DNA from: Mesorhizobium sp. M4B.F.Ca.ET.058.02.1.1 | GTDB lineage: Bacteria; Pseudomonadota; Alphaproteobacteria; Rhizobiales; Rhizobiaceae | Assembly (NCBI RefSeq): GCF_003952505.1 | Contig: NZ_CP034450.1 | Location: forward strand, 1,798,001 to 1,862,000 | Direction: 5' to 3' | DNA length: 64,000 nt | Shown here: positions 36,266 through 44,764 of the stretch, in pieces | How positions within the stretch are numbered: the stretch's first letter is position 1 | How the letters are laid out: each line of letters opens with the position of its first letter | The notes under the pieces: model-generated | The model's database searches: none | Seen by the model: only the letters and a program-made list of their open reading frames with translations | Told to the model about the DNA's origin: nothing | Program-made: the position numbers and the translations under genes

Positions 36266-36724
36266 ATGGCGATCTATGGCCTTAGAGTGGTGAGCTTCAT
36301 CTTCGCGGCGCTGGCCTTCGTGCCGGCGGGGGCGCATTTCTTTTCGATGTACAGCAAACTGAAGCTCGACGGCACCAGCTATCTCGCCGCGCAGCGCGCC
36401 TATGACGGCTGGAGCCTGTTCGGTATCGTCGTGCTGGGCGCCTTGCTGTCGAGCGCGGCACTGGCGGTCGTGCTCTATCGCTCAGGCGGTGCCTTCGGCC
36501 TTGTGGCGCTCGCCTTCATCGCCATCGGCGCCACGCAATTCGTGTTCTGGAGCTTCACCTTTCCGGTAAACCGGGCGACCCGCAATTGGTCCATGCTGCC
36601 CGACAATTGGGAAATGCTCAGGCGGCAATGGGAATATTCGCATGCGGCCGCGGCCTGCCTCAACGCGCTGGCGCTGCTGTTGCTGTTCCTCTCGGCACTG
36701 CGCCTCGACGCGCGGACAGCGTGA
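36266..36724 (+). CDS. four-TM membrane protein
   Basis: A 152-residue protein with hydrophobic helices at about 5-25, 50-70, 78-98 and 128-148. A loop has the conserved-looking FPVNRATRNWSMLPDNWE (between helices 3 and 4), reminiscent of DUF1772-like small membrane proteins; that link is tentative. A strong RBS (AAGGAGG) precedes the ATG at 36266. It appears to be a single-gene unit of unknown function. Confidence 0.65.
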   Translation: MAIYGLRVVSFIFAALAFVPAGAHFFSMYSKLKLDGTSYLAAQRAYDGWSLFGIVVLGALLSSAALAVVLYRSGGAFGLVALAFIAIGATQFVFWSFTFPVNRATRNWSMLPDNWEMLRRQWEYSHAAAACLNALALLLLFLSALRLDARTA

Positions 36725-37077
36725 GGGCTTCGGCTGGGGAATGATTGTAAAACGTTGCTGGGAACCGGAGGCCGTACACGTTGGTCCTAGGCCCTAGGTC
36801 GCTATTGCCCAAGTATTAGCATGAGCGCATGTTCAAGCAGCCGGCGAGGTCGCAGAAGCCGGTCAGGCCCGGCGGCCAACCCATACATCACCCCCCTCGG
36901 CGGCCGGGCCACCTAACTTCCCGAAAGTGATGAGGTACGATCCCGGTCGCCGGAGAGTTGCGGCGGCGGAGGGATTGGCGACGCAAACCTTCCGGCGCCG
37001 GGGCCAGCCGGGGGCGCGAAAAATCGATGCGGAGGCAACAAATGCCTCAGCGCTCCGTCGAAGCAAAAGCTTTTGGC
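36725..37077. other. 353-nt gap without a convincing gene
   Basis: GC-rich, with a small CCTAGG-GC-CCTAGG-like dyad near 36786-36797. The open frames have poor composition and no RBS. It lies downstream of the RiPP precursor on its strand. Confidence 0.4.
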
Positions 37078-37164
37078 TCAGGGAGCCTTAGAAATGGTGG
37101 TGGCGGCGAGCGCCCCAAGCTTGCCCGCCTTGAGCAGTACCGGCCTGGCGTAGGTCTTCTTCAC
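37078..37164 (-). CDS. putative RiPP precursor peptide (lasso-leader-like)
   Basis: A 28-residue peptide from a GTG at 37164: a basic start (VKKTYARPVLLKAGKLG) and a small-residue tail ending TTISKAP. The KKTYxxPxLxKxGxL pattern matches the leader of lasso-type and related alphaproteobacterial RiPP precursors, where Tyr-Pro and Leu contact a RiPP recognition element. AAGGAGGG lies 6 nt before the GTG, a near-perfect RBS. No B-protein protease, cyclase or RRE gene is in the window, so it is an orphan; enzymes could act in trans or the peptide may have another role. Confidence 0.65.
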   Translation of the reverse strand: MKKTYARPVLLKAGKLGALAATTISKAP

Positions 37165-37352
37165 GGAATCCCTCCTTCAGCAGCTGCCAAACTTTCCTCT
37201 GCTTCGCCGCTCCTGTCAACGCACCGAGGTTGAGCGGCCTGGGACGGACCTCTGTTCACGCCTGTGATAGCCCCAGCCGACTCAACGAACGCCTGGCACT
37301 GGCGCTTTGGTGGAAAATGCGGGATCAATCGACTGCCAGGGAAACGTTGCCG

Positions 37353-38057
37353 ATGTGCAATCTCTACAACATCACCACCAGCCAGGAGGCGATCCGCCAG
37401 TGGACGCGCGCCCTGCGCGACGTCATCGGCAACCTCGAACCCTCGGTCGACATCTACCCGAACCAGTTCGCCCCGGTGGTGCGGAACGCCGCCGACGGCA
37501 CGCGCGAACTCGCCACTCTGCGCTGGGGCATGCCGACACCGCCGGAGCGCATGCGCGGCAATGCCGATTCCGGCACCACCAACATCCGCAACCCGCAATA
37601 CGCCCACTGGATGCCTTACCTTGGCATCGAGAACCGATGCGTGGTGCCGGTGACGAGTTTCGCCGAGCCCTCGCCCCAGCCTGGCGACAAGGACCCCGAG
37701 ACCGGCGTGCAGAAGAACTTCTGGTTCGCGCGCGGCGAAGATCGACCGCTGTTCTTCTTCGCCGGCCTGTGGACGCCCTGGCAGGGCGTGCGCAAGGTCA
37801 AGGAAGGGCCGGGCGACCACCAGCTCTACGGCTTCCTGACCACCAGGCCCAATGCGCTGATCGCGCCGATCCACGAGAAGGCGATGCCGGTGATCCTGAC
37901 CACCCAGGAAGAGACCGAGACGTGGCTGACCGCGCCATGGCCGGAGGCGCGGAAGCTGCAGCGGCCAGCGCCTGACGACGCGCTGGTGATCGTGGAGAAG
38001 CCGGCGACGCAGATCAAGTTTCCCGCCGAGCCGCCGGCGCAGGGGTCTTTGTTTTAG
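37353..38057 (+). CDS. yedK: SOS response-associated peptidase (SRAP; HMCES/YedK family)
   Basis: A 234-residue SRAP-domain protein. Removal of Met1 exposes the catalytic Cys2 (MCNLYNITTS), which crosslinks to abasic sites in single-stranded DNA. Also visible are the RWGMPTP strand, CVVPVTSFAEPS and PIHEKAMPVIL, which supplies the active-site His. It protects replication forks from abasic-site breakage. The ATG at 37353 was chosen because Cys must be residue 2; upstream in-frame starts would destroy the active site. No SOS box is seen directly upstream. Confidence 0.9.
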   Translation: MCNLYNITTSQEAIRQWTRALRDVIGNLEPSVDIYPNQFAPVVRNAADGTRELATLRWGMPTPPERMRGNADSGTTNIRNPQYAHWMPYLGIENRCVVPVTSFAEPSPQPGDKDPETGVQKNFWFARGEDRPLFFFAGLWTPWQGVRKVKEGPGDHQLYGFLTTRPNALIAPIHEKAMPVILTTQEETETWLTAPWPEARKLQRPAPDDALVIVEKPATQIKFPAEPPAQGSLF

Positions 38058-38086
38058 AAACCAAAGCCGGCAAATGGCCGACCCCT

Positions 38087-38407
38087 TTATTGCTCATCCC
38101 GCCACACGACCCGCCGCACCGTCCTTATTTCGGCAAGCCTTCTCACCCGAATGCCTTGCCTCTCCCCCGCCGTCGGGCTCTGCGTCTCGGCGTGCATGAA
38201 TTCGTTCTTGCCGCAGCGCTCGCAGCGCATCTTGCTGCCCACGAGGTCAGGTTCGATGTCGCCGAAAATCTTCAGCAGATCGTCGGGCTGATACCAACGC
38301 TTGACGTTGCAGAGTCCGCAGCGGACGAGCACGAGTTGCCCGATCTCGTGGGCATTGCTGAGCCGCCGCCCGCCGCCGCGCTTTCGTCTTCTGTCAGTAT
38401 CAGGCAT
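38087..38407 (-). CDS. hypothetical zinc-ribbon protein
   Basis: A 106-residue basic protein with CGLCN and CERCGKNEF cysteine pairs 36 residues apart, which probably bind one zinc. A good promoter lies immediately upstream on the minus strand: TTGACC, 18 bp, TATTAT (38413-38418). The -10 is only 5 nt before the ATG, so the mRNA would be leaderless. It is convergent with the SRAP gene. Function unknown; nucleic-acid binding is possible. Confidence 0.6.
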   Translation of the reverse strand: MPDTDRRRKRGGGRRLSNAHEIGQLVLVRCGLCNVKRWYQPDDLLKIFGDIEPDLVGSKMRCERCGKNEFMHAETQSPTAGERQGIRVRRLAEIRTVRRVVWRDEQ

Positions 38408-38449
38408 GACTAATAATAGGAACGCATTCCTCGTTTGGTCAATTCGCCC

Positions 38450-38475
38450 TTGACATTTTTGTTCCCTTTTTGTTC
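38450..38475 (+). promoter_or_regulatory. LexA (SOS) box overlapping a promoter
   Basis: GTTC-N7-GTTC at 38461-38475 is an exact alphaproteobacterial LexA site. It lies just after a consensus TTGACA -35 (38450-38455), so LexA would cover the spacer and block the promoter of the two small genes at 38508 and 38681. Confidence 0.8.
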
Positions 38476-38507
38476 ACTGCGCACATAACGTATGAGGAGC
38501 AGCCGGG

Positions 38508-38684
38508 ATGGACCAGATCGTGACACTGGACGGCCGCCAGGAGGCCGCGCTTCAGGCTGTGGCCGACAAGTTCATCGCGCTCCACAAGGGCGACCCCATG
38601 AAGGCGCTGAAGGAGATGATCGTGCTCAACGGGCACCTTCAGGAACAGCTCGATGCGCTGCAGGTTTCAAGGAGGCGGCAATGA
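38508..38684 (+). CDS. small SOS-controlled protein, first gene of pair
   Basis: A 58-residue helical protein (MDQIVTLDGRQEAALQAVADK start, Arg-rich end). It is below the usual gene-size cut-off but has a GAGGAGCAGCCGGG leader, directly follows a LexA box, and overlaps the next gene by ATGA. No family is recognised. The tight SOS control and coupling suggest a role in damage tolerance or cell-cycle delay (inference). Confidence 0.65.
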   Translation: MDQIVTLDGRQEAALQAVADKFIALHKGDPMKALKEMIVLNGHLQEQLDALQVSRRRQ

Positions 38685-38890
38685 GCATCCTGCATCTCGA
38701 CGCCGAAGCGCAGGCTGAATTGCAGGCCGAGGCCGAGAAGCTGATCGCCCGCTACGCGAGCCCGCTGGAGACGGTGAAGGCGCTGATGGCCTACAATTGC
38801 GAGTTGGAAACACAAATCCTCGCGCTCGCTCACCGCCACCCGGAGCTGGTGTCGCTGAGCTATGACGATACGCCGGCGATAATCGGCTGA
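38681..38890 (+). CDS. small SOS-controlled protein, second gene of pair
   Basis: A 69-residue acidic, helical protein: LDAEAQAELQAEAEKLIARYASPLETVKALMAYNCELETQ. The TVKALMAYNCELETQ segment parallels MKALKEMIVLNGHLQEQ of the upstream protein, so the two may be distant paralogues or partners. ATGA overlap with the first gene and AAGGAGGCGG RBS inside it. Function unknown. Confidence 0.65.
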   Translation: MSILHLDAEAQAELQAEAEKLIARYASPLETVKALMAYNCELETQILALAHRHPELVSLSYDDTPAIIG

Positions 38891-38943
38891 AGCCATGTCC
38901 GCGACGGCGCGGTTGTCCACGCCGTCGCCGAGGGATGCTTGTC

Positions 38944-40383
38944 TCACGCCGCCCGCAGACCTTCCTTAGGGCGCAGGTTCTGGTTCATGCGGAACAGGTT
39001 TTGCGGGTCGTAGCGCTGCTTGATCTCCAGCAACCGGCGATAGTTGCCGCCATAGGCCGCTTCGATCCGGTCGGTCTCGTCCTCCGGCATGAAGTTCACA
39101 TAGGCCGTGCCGACGGCGTAAGGCCGTGTCGCCTCGTAGATACCGCGAGCCCAATCGATGCAGGCCTTGTCCATTGCCGGCTCGCGCCAGCGGGCATGGA
39201 CGTTCATGACGAAATGCGAGCTGCGCTGCGGAAACGCGGTGGCATCCGCTTCGACGCGGCCCGCCACCCCGCCGACATGGCCGAAGAATATCTCGCATTC
39301 GGGACCCGGAAGCCTCGCAATCGCCGCCGTGGTGACCTCGACCGCGCCGTCGGAAAGCTCGGTGAAGTCATGGCTCTTCCAGTAGTTGCGGGCGCCGGGC
39401 GTAAGCAGCGGGTCGAAGGCCTGCTGCCAGCCGGTGAACGGATTGACACCGACGACGTCGGCGATCGGCGAGCCGATGGCGCGCAGCTTCCGGGTCGCCT
39501 TTTCGCCGGTCTCGATGTCGCCGCAATAGCACATGGCCAGCACCAGCACCTCCTTGCCGTGCCATTCGGCCGGCAGGAAGGGCAGCGGCGGCGCTTGCCG
39601 CATGACCACCCAGCAGGTCAGTTCGTCGGGTGCATCTTCCAGCGCCTGCTTATATTCCCGCAGCACTTTCCCGGCATCGGCGAAGGGATGGACGACAAGC
39701 CCCGACAGCACTTGCGGCCCGAACTCATGGAGCTGAAACTCGAACGCCGTGACGACGCCGAAATTGCCGCCGCCGCCGCGCAGCGCCCAGAACAGGTCGG
39801 GATTTTCGTTCTGGCTGGCGCGCAGCAATTTTCCGTCGGCGGTGACCACGTCAGCGGAAACGAGATTGTCGATGGTCAGCCCGAATTTGCGGGTGATCCA
39901 GCCGAAGCCGCCGCCCAACGTCAGGCCGGCAATGCCGGTGGTCGAATTGATGCCGACTGGCATCGCAAGCCCGAAGGCCTGCGTCTCCCTGTCGACATCG
40001 GCAAGCGTGGCGCCGGGCCCGACCCAGGCTCGCCGTGCCGCGACATCGACCCGCACCGACTTCATCAGCGACAGATCGAGCATCAGGCCGCCGTCGCAGA
40101 CGGCGCTGCCGGCAATGTTGTGGCCGCCGCCACGCACGGAGACGAGGAGCTTGTTTTCCCGCGCGAAATTCACGGCGGTAACGACATCGGATGCACCAAC
40201 GCAGCATACGATCAGCGCGGGCCGCCGGTCGATCATGCTGTTCCAGATGCTGCGCATGTCGTCGTAGGCCGCGTCGCCTTCCCGCAGCGCGGTGCCGCGT
40301 ATCCGAGCCGAAAGGGCATCAAGGGCCGCGGCGTCGAGCGTCGTCTTGCCGCCCTCAAGGGTGGTGAAGCTCATGGCATTCAT
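38944..40383 (-). CDS. FAD-linked oxidase with berberine-bridge (BBE) C-terminal domain
   Basis: A 479-residue flavoprotein of the PCMH/VAO fold. It has the FAD-binding VSVRGGGHNIAGSAVCDGG, whose His is the usual site of covalent flavin attachment, then GLTLGGGFGWITRKFGLTIDNL. The C-terminal BBE tail is AYGGNYRRLLEIKQRYDPQNLFR. It oxidises alcohols, sugars or phenolics with O2. RBS GGGAGGAAAGC before the ATG at 40383. It is convergent with the SOS pair. Substrate unknown. Confidence 0.85.
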   Translation of the reverse strand: MNAMSFTTLEGGKTTLDAAALDALSARIRGTALREGDAAYDDMRSIWNSMIDRRPALIVCCVGASDVVTAVNFARENKLLVSVRGGGHNIAGSAVCDGGLMLDLSLMKSVRVDVAARRAWVGPGATLADVDRETQAFGLAMPVGINSTTGIAGLTLGGGFGWITRKFGLTIDNLVSADVVTADGKLLRASQNENPDLFWALRGGGGNFGVVTAFEFQLHEFGPQVLSGLVVHPFADAGKVLREYKQALEDAPDELTCWVVMRQAPPLPFLPAEWHGKEVLVLAMCYCGDIETGEKATRKLRAIGSPIADVVGVNPFTGWQQAFDPLLTPGARNYWKSHDFTELSDGAVEVTTAAIARLPGPECEIFFGHVGGVAGRVEADATAFPQRSSHFVMNVHARWREPAMDKACIDWARGIYEATRPYAVGTAYVNFMPEDETDRIEAAYGGNYRRLLEIKQRYDPQNLFRMNQNLRPKEGLRAA

Positions 40384-40653
40384 GCTTTCCTCCCGTTTTT
40401 GTGGTGAGCCCCCCTTCCTGCCTTTTAGTGTGCGCTTATGTTAGCTGTGACGCAAGCAATGGCGGGCAGCGCGGCCCGCCATTGCGAACTGAATTTCTCA
40501 GCGGACGATCCGCTGCACGGCGCGGTAGTTGAGTGCTCGCGTTTACCGGCGATCTCCCGCCTTGCCTGCAATCTTAATGGGCAGGAATAACAGAACTTCA
40601 ATCAACGCAAATTATACATCGCGGGGGATGTGGACCATGGAGGGGAACGCCGC

Positions 40654-40983
40654 ATGAAACGCCTGATGTTTGCCTGCTCGATATCGTCTGGGCTGCTTTT
40701 GTCAGCGAACCGGGCGTTTGCGTTCAATTTCGGCTTCGTCAGGGTGCCGGACTGGATGGATCCTTATATCGGCGTGCTCGTTGCCGTCACCTTCTTCTTC
40801 TGGCTCGGACTGGCGGCGACAAAGCCGAGCGGCGTGCCGTTCAAGCAGGTGCGGTATGTCAAGGTTTCGCCGATAGCGAATTTCTTCTACCTCGGCATGG
40901 CCTTCTTCTTCACCATCATGATGGTCATGCTGTTCGCCGGCATGGGCCTGAGGCGATACGCTGAGTGGACCGGCGCAGCGTAG
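40654..40983 (+). CDS. small membrane protein with two TM helices
   Basis: A 109-residue protein: a signal-like N-terminus (MKRLMFACSISSGLLLSANRAFA), a TM helix at about 40-58 (GVLVAVTFFFWLGLAA), a short basic loop and a TM helix at about 78-98 (FFYLGMAFFFTIMMVMLFAG). RBS GGAGGGG before the ATG at 40654. It stands alone, and no family is recognised. The 270-nt gap before it is AT-richer than its surroundings but shows no other feature. Confidence 0.6.
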   Translation: MKRLMFACSISSGLLLSANRAFAFNFGFVRVPDWMDPYIGVLVAVTFFFWLGLAATKPSGVPFKQVRYVKVSPIANFFYLGMAFFFTIMMVMLFAGMGLRRYAEWTGAA

Positions 40984-41098
40984 AGCGGGAGCGAAACGGG
41001 ACAGATCGACGCTCTTCCGCGCCCCCTCTGTCCTGCCGGACATGTGCCCCACAAGGGACCCACAAGGGGGAGATTGGCAGCTTCGCCGCCGTTGCCCC

Positions 41099-42031
41099 TC
41101 ACGCCTTCTCGCGCTTCAGCGCCTGCGCCATGCAGTGGATGCCGCCGCCGGTCTTGGAGATCTCACTCATATCGACGGCCGCGACCTCGAAGCCGCGCGC
41201 CCGCAGCTTTTCGATCAGCGTCTGGCTCGATGTCGGCGCGATCACCCTGTCCATGCCGAGCGACATGAAGTTGCAGCCGAGCGCCATCGTGTCCTGGAAG
41301 GGCACGTCGATGATCTCGTGGCCCTTGCCCTTCAGCCAGTCGACGATGCCGGGCTCGGTGCAGGCGAGGCAGACCGCGGTAAGCTTTTCGGCGATCGGCA
41401 CAACCATCAGGTCGATATGGACATAGTATTCGTCGATGAAGGCGATGCGCGTCTCCCAGCCTTCCTTGTCGAACCAGGCCTGCACCTGGCGGGCGCCCTC
41501 CTCCTGGGTGCGAGCGCCGCCGCAGCCGATCAACACCACGCCGTCCTCGATGACGTTGAAGTCGCCGCCTTCGAAGGTGCCGGCGGTCACCATATCGTAG
41601 ATAGGGATGCCGAGCTTTTCATAGGTGCGGATGGCGGCGTAGTTCTCGCCGCGCCGCCACCAGTTGGCCATGGCGGTGATGAAGGCGCCGTAGGGCGTCA
41701 TGACGCTGGAATCGCGCGAATAGACCTGCATCGGCAGTTCCGGGGTCGGCTCGTGCCAGTGGATGTTGACGCCGAAATGCTCGTATGCCGCGACAAGGTC
41801 CTTGTGCTGCGCCTGCGCGATCTGGACGTTGCAGGGCGCCTCGCGCAGATGTTTTCTAGACAGCGAGCTTGTCGACAGGTGGCGCAGAAAGTTGGGCGAA
41901 CCAAGCAGCACGTCGGTCAGCACATCGGTCTCGTTGGCGAAGCCCCAGGCGGTCAGCGGCTTGGTGCCGCCGGCGGGGTTGCGGCGCTGCAGCGAGAACG
42001 GCTCGGCGACGACGCGGTCATGGACGGTCAT
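41099..42031 (-). CDS. amidinotransferase/DDAH-like guanidino-modifying enzyme
   Basis: A 310-residue pentein-fold enzyme. Catalytic residues are in place: E154 in GTFEGGDFNVIED, H205 in YVHIDLMVVP and C300 in KTGGGIHCMAQ, the Cys-His-Glu set that hydrolyses or transfers the guanidino group of arginine-like substrates. Family members include dimethylargininase, arginine deiminase and glycine amidinotransferase-like enzymes; which reaction applies is not clear. It lies 30 nt downstream of an M20 amidohydrolase gene, suggesting one operon for degrading an arginine-derived amide. RBS: GAGGAGAAC before the ATG at 42031. Confidence 0.85.
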   Translation of the reverse strand: MTVHDRVVAEPFSLQRRNPAGGTKPLTAWGFANETDVLTDVLLGSPNFLRHLSTSSLSRKHLREAPCNVQIAQAQHKDLVAAYEHFGVNIHWHEPTPELPMQVYSRDSSVMTPYGAFITAMANWWRRGENYAAIRTYEKLGIPIYDMVTAGTFEGGDFNVIEDGVVLIGCGGARTQEEGARQVQAWFDKEGWETRIAFIDEYYVHIDLMVVPIAEKLTAVCLACTEPGIVDWLKGKGHEIIDVPFQDTMALGCNFMSLGMDRVIAPTSSQTLIEKLRARGFEVAAVDMSEISKTGGGIHCMAQALKREKA

Positions 42032-42061
42032 GGTTGTTCTCCTCGTGGGGTCGTTGATCGG

Positions 42062-43654
42062 TCATGCAGTGGAGGCGGCCGGGATCCACCAGTCGCGCCC
42101 GCGCGCCGTGGCGACATATTCCGGCCAGCGGAAATTGATCGGCGGCTCGTAGTCGCAAAGCGGCGCGATCCAATTCGCGCCGCCGACGCCGCCGCCGGTG
42201 CGGGCGACGAACTCGTCCATCGCCGCATCGCGCGCGGCCTTGTCCTCGAGCAGGCGCAGCGCCGTCAGCGCGATCGTCTTCGAAGCGCAGGTCACCATCG
42301 GGTCGATCGTCGCGGCAATGCCGCCCAGCGCGTTCATCACCCAGCCTGGCCAGGCATGGCCGTTTGCCGAGCGCAGCGCCGGGCGCGCGACATAGAAACG
42401 CGCCGTCGGCGCATGCCAGCTCATGTCGGTGTAGTCGTCCGAGGTCGAGTTCACCTGCGAGGGCGGCAAGTCGCGGCGCAGGATCGCCTCGGCCTCCTGC
42501 GGCATGATCAGCCGCTCCAGCTCGTCGATGAACGGGTGTTCTGCCGCCGTACCGCCGGCATTGACCTGGATTTCGCGGGCGATTTTCTTCGCCTTCTCGT
42601 CCCAGCGCGGCGGCCCAACGGTCGAGAGCGCTTCATAGGCGAGCCCAGCCATGGCGTGATTGGCGAGGCCGGGCCGCGACTTCGACACCCAATGGCGCTC
42701 GTAGCGGCAGCCGCTGATCGCCGCGGCCGCGGCCGCATTGCGGTCGAGCACGTCGGTGACCTGCTCGGCCATGGCAATGGTCGGCACACGGATCATATAC
42801 TGGATCTCGGCCAGCCCTGCCGGCAGATTGTCGGCGGTCGCCTGGCCTGCGGTCAGGATCGCCTCGCTGATCGACCAGCCGCCCTGGTGCGGCAGCATGG
42901 AATCGCGCAGCGTCTTGGAGGCCATGTACATCGTCATCAGCGCGTCGTTGGCGCCCGGCGCCCTGACCGCCGAATGCGCCTGCGGGATCGGCGCGCCATC
43001 GCTTGCGCGAACCCACTTTTCGGGTTCGTCGCAGACAAAGCGGTAGATCATCGCGTAGGCGGCGCCGCAATGCGTGTCCCAGCGCGCCGTGTTGCAGAGC
43101 GGCAGCATGTAGAAAGGATGGAAGGAGATCATGCCGGCGAGGCCGTCATAATAGCCCCTGGCGGCGTGGATCGGCTTCGAGCCCCTTACCTTCTCCGCCG
43201 GCTCGCCGGTGAAGCGCAGCGTGCCCTGTACGCCGTGGCGCTGCATGGCCGCCTTGGTGGCGAGCAGGCCGCCGAGGCTGGCGATGCCCAGCCCCGAATG
43301 CGGATCGGTATGGCCACCGGCCTCGAAGCCGAGGCCGGGGCGCGGCCGCTTCACCGTGGCGGCATCCTGGCAGTTGCCGGGCACGGCGTCATATTCGGCA
43401 TACATGCCGACGGTCGGGCCGACGCCATTGGTCCAGTGGGCGCAAAACGCGGTTGGCATGCCGCCCGAGCCTTCCTCGACGGAAAAGCCCTCGCGCTTCA
43501 ACCGTTCGACATACCAGGCGGCCGACCGGTACTCGCGCCAGGCGGTCTCGCCGAAGTCGAAGATGGTCCGCGTCCATGCCGACAGCGACGGCTGGATGTC
43601 GTCGAGGCAGGCAAGTGCCGTCGCTTGCGCCGATGTCGTGGCCGGTTGCTCCAT
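42062..43654 (-). CDS. M20-family amidohydrolase (AbgB-like)
   Basis: A 530-residue zinc amidohydrolase resembling the B subunit of p-aminobenzoyl-glutamate hydrolase but longer. Metal-site segments are GMYAEYDAVPGNCQ, GGHTDPHSGLG, FTGEPAEK and the C-terminal STSDDYTDMSWHAPTARF. It hydrolyses an N-acyl amino acid or dipeptide. ATG at 43654 (MEQPATT); an open upstream start at 43753 would overlap the divergent LysR gene. With the amidinotransferase downstream and the divergent LysR-ABC transporter genes, it forms a plausible uptake-and-cleavage pathway for an arginine conjugate. Confidence 0.8.
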   Translation of the reverse strand: MEQPATTSAQATALACLDDIQPSLSAWTRTIFDFGETAWREYRSAAWYVERLKREGFSVEEGSGGMPTAFCAHWTNGVGPTVGMYAEYDAVPGNCQDAATVKRPRPGLGFEAGGHTDPHSGLGIASLGGLLATKAAMQRHGVQGTLRFTGEPAEKVRGSKPIHAARGYYDGLAGMISFHPFYMLPLCNTARWDTHCGAAYAMIYRFVCDEPEKWVRASDGAPIPQAHSAVRAPGANDALMTMYMASKTLRDSMLPHQGGWSISEAILTAGQATADNLPAGLAEIQYMIRVPTIAMAEQVTDVLDRNAAAAAAISGCRYERHWVSKSRPGLANHAMAGLAYEALSTVGPPRWDEKAKKIAREIQVNAGGTAAEHPFIDELERLIMPQEAEAILRRDLPPSQVNSTSDDYTDMSWHAPTARFYVARPALRSANGHAWPGWVMNALGGIAATIDPMVTCASKTIALTALRLLEDKAARDAAMDEFVARTGGGVGGANWIAPLCDYEPPINFRWPEYVATARGRDWWIPAASTA

Positions 43655-43736
43655 GGCCAGAAGAAAGCAGTGAAGCGGCCTTTCAAAAAGTGATATGTTT
43701 TCCCGGCTCGTGCAAATTCGGTTCACCTGAGGTCCC

Positions 43737-44633
43737 TTGCGCATACCATCCACACAAGCCCTGCGTGCCCTCGACAGCTTCGCCCGTCATGGCAGCGTCT
43801 GGCGCGCCGCCGACGAACTGCACCTCACTCGCAGCGCCGTCTCGCACCAGCTTCGCCTGCTCGAACGCGACCTCGGCTTCGACCTGCTGGAGCGCATCGG
43901 CAAGGGCGTCGCGCTCACCCCGCGCGGCCAGCGCTATGCCAGCGACGTGCGCAAGGCGCTGACCGTTCTCGGCGACGCGGTGGGGCGCAATGCCGGCACC
44001 GGCGTCGGCGGCTCGTTCGCCGTCTCCTGCACGCCGGGCTTCGCCTCGCTGTTCCTCTGCACCCATATCGGCGAGTTCCGGCAGATGTATCCCGATGTCG
44101 CCCTGCACATCCTGACGCCGAGGCGCCTCGACGACGTCAGCAATCCAGACGCCGATGCCTTCATCGCCTTCGGCGTCGGCAACTGGCCGAACCGCGCGGC
44201 CGAGCTTTTGTGCGAGATCTCGTTCACGCCGCTCTGCAGCCCGACGCTGCTCAACAAGGTGGGTGGCTTTTCCAAGCCCGCCGACGTGCTGCGCGCCAAT
44301 CTCCTGCATCTCGGCGACACCGAGGACTGGGCACGCTGGCTGGCGCTTTCCAAGGTGGAGAATCCGGACACCGAGGGCGGCATCTTCTTTTCCGACATGA
44401 ACCTCGTCTTCTCGGCGGCGATCGCCGGCCAGGGCATCGCCATGGGTGACGAATTGACCAGCCGCAAGGCGCTGAACGAGGGCCGGCTGGTGCGCCCATT
44501 CGACATCGCGATCAAATCGCCGCGGTCATACTTCCTGGTGTCGGAGCATGCCAAGGCCAACCATCCGGTGCTGCAGGCGTTCGGCGGATGGCTGCGATCG
44601 AAGCTGTCGGAGAACAGGGTCGGGCCGTATTGA
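43737..44633 (+). CDS. LysR-family transcriptional regulator
   Basis: A 298-residue LTTR. The N-terminal HTH is ALRALDSFARHGSVWRAADELHLTRSAVSHQLRLLE, followed by the linker helix and a periplasmic-binding-protein-like effector domain (ends around AFGGWLRSKL). The style resembles GcvA/AmpR-like members. TTG start at 43737, 6 nt after GAGG. It is divergent from the M20/amidinotransferase genes and upstream of a Pot-type ABC transporter, so it probably regulates both sides. Confidence 0.85.
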   Translation: MRIPSTQALRALDSFARHGSVWRAADELHLTRSAVSHQLRLLERDLGFDLLERIGKGVALTPRGQRYASDVRKALTVLGDAVGRNAGTGVGGSFAVSCTPGFASLFLCTHIGEFRQMYPDVALHILTPRRLDDVSNPDADAFIAFGVGNWPNRAAELLCEISFTPLCSPTLLNKVGGFSKPADVLRANLLHLGDTEDWARWLALSKVENPDTEGGIFFSDMNLVFSAAIAGQGIAMGDELTSRKALNEGRLVRPFDIAIKSPRSYFLVSEHAKANHPVLQAFGGWLRSKLSENRVGPY

Positions 44634-44764
44634 GAGCGCGCCATCCATTCCACCCAAACCCACCACCCGTGAATCAAATTTGCCGATCAGGCGAAAACTA
44701 TTCGGTTGCGGTGAGCCGTCGCCCTGCCCTACGATTTCATCCAGCCACCAAGGAAGAGGCAGGA

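Noticed and set aside
37230..37352. An SOS box before the SRAP gene
   Set aside because: Only single GTTC and GAAC words occur; no GTTC-N7-GTTC pair on either strand.
41042..43693. An 883-codon plus-strand open frame opposite the amidinotransferase and M20 genes
   Set aside because: The opposite strand has intact enzymes with all catalytic motifs. The antisense frame is Arg/Gly/Ala-rich with no domain, as expected of a GC-rich shadow.
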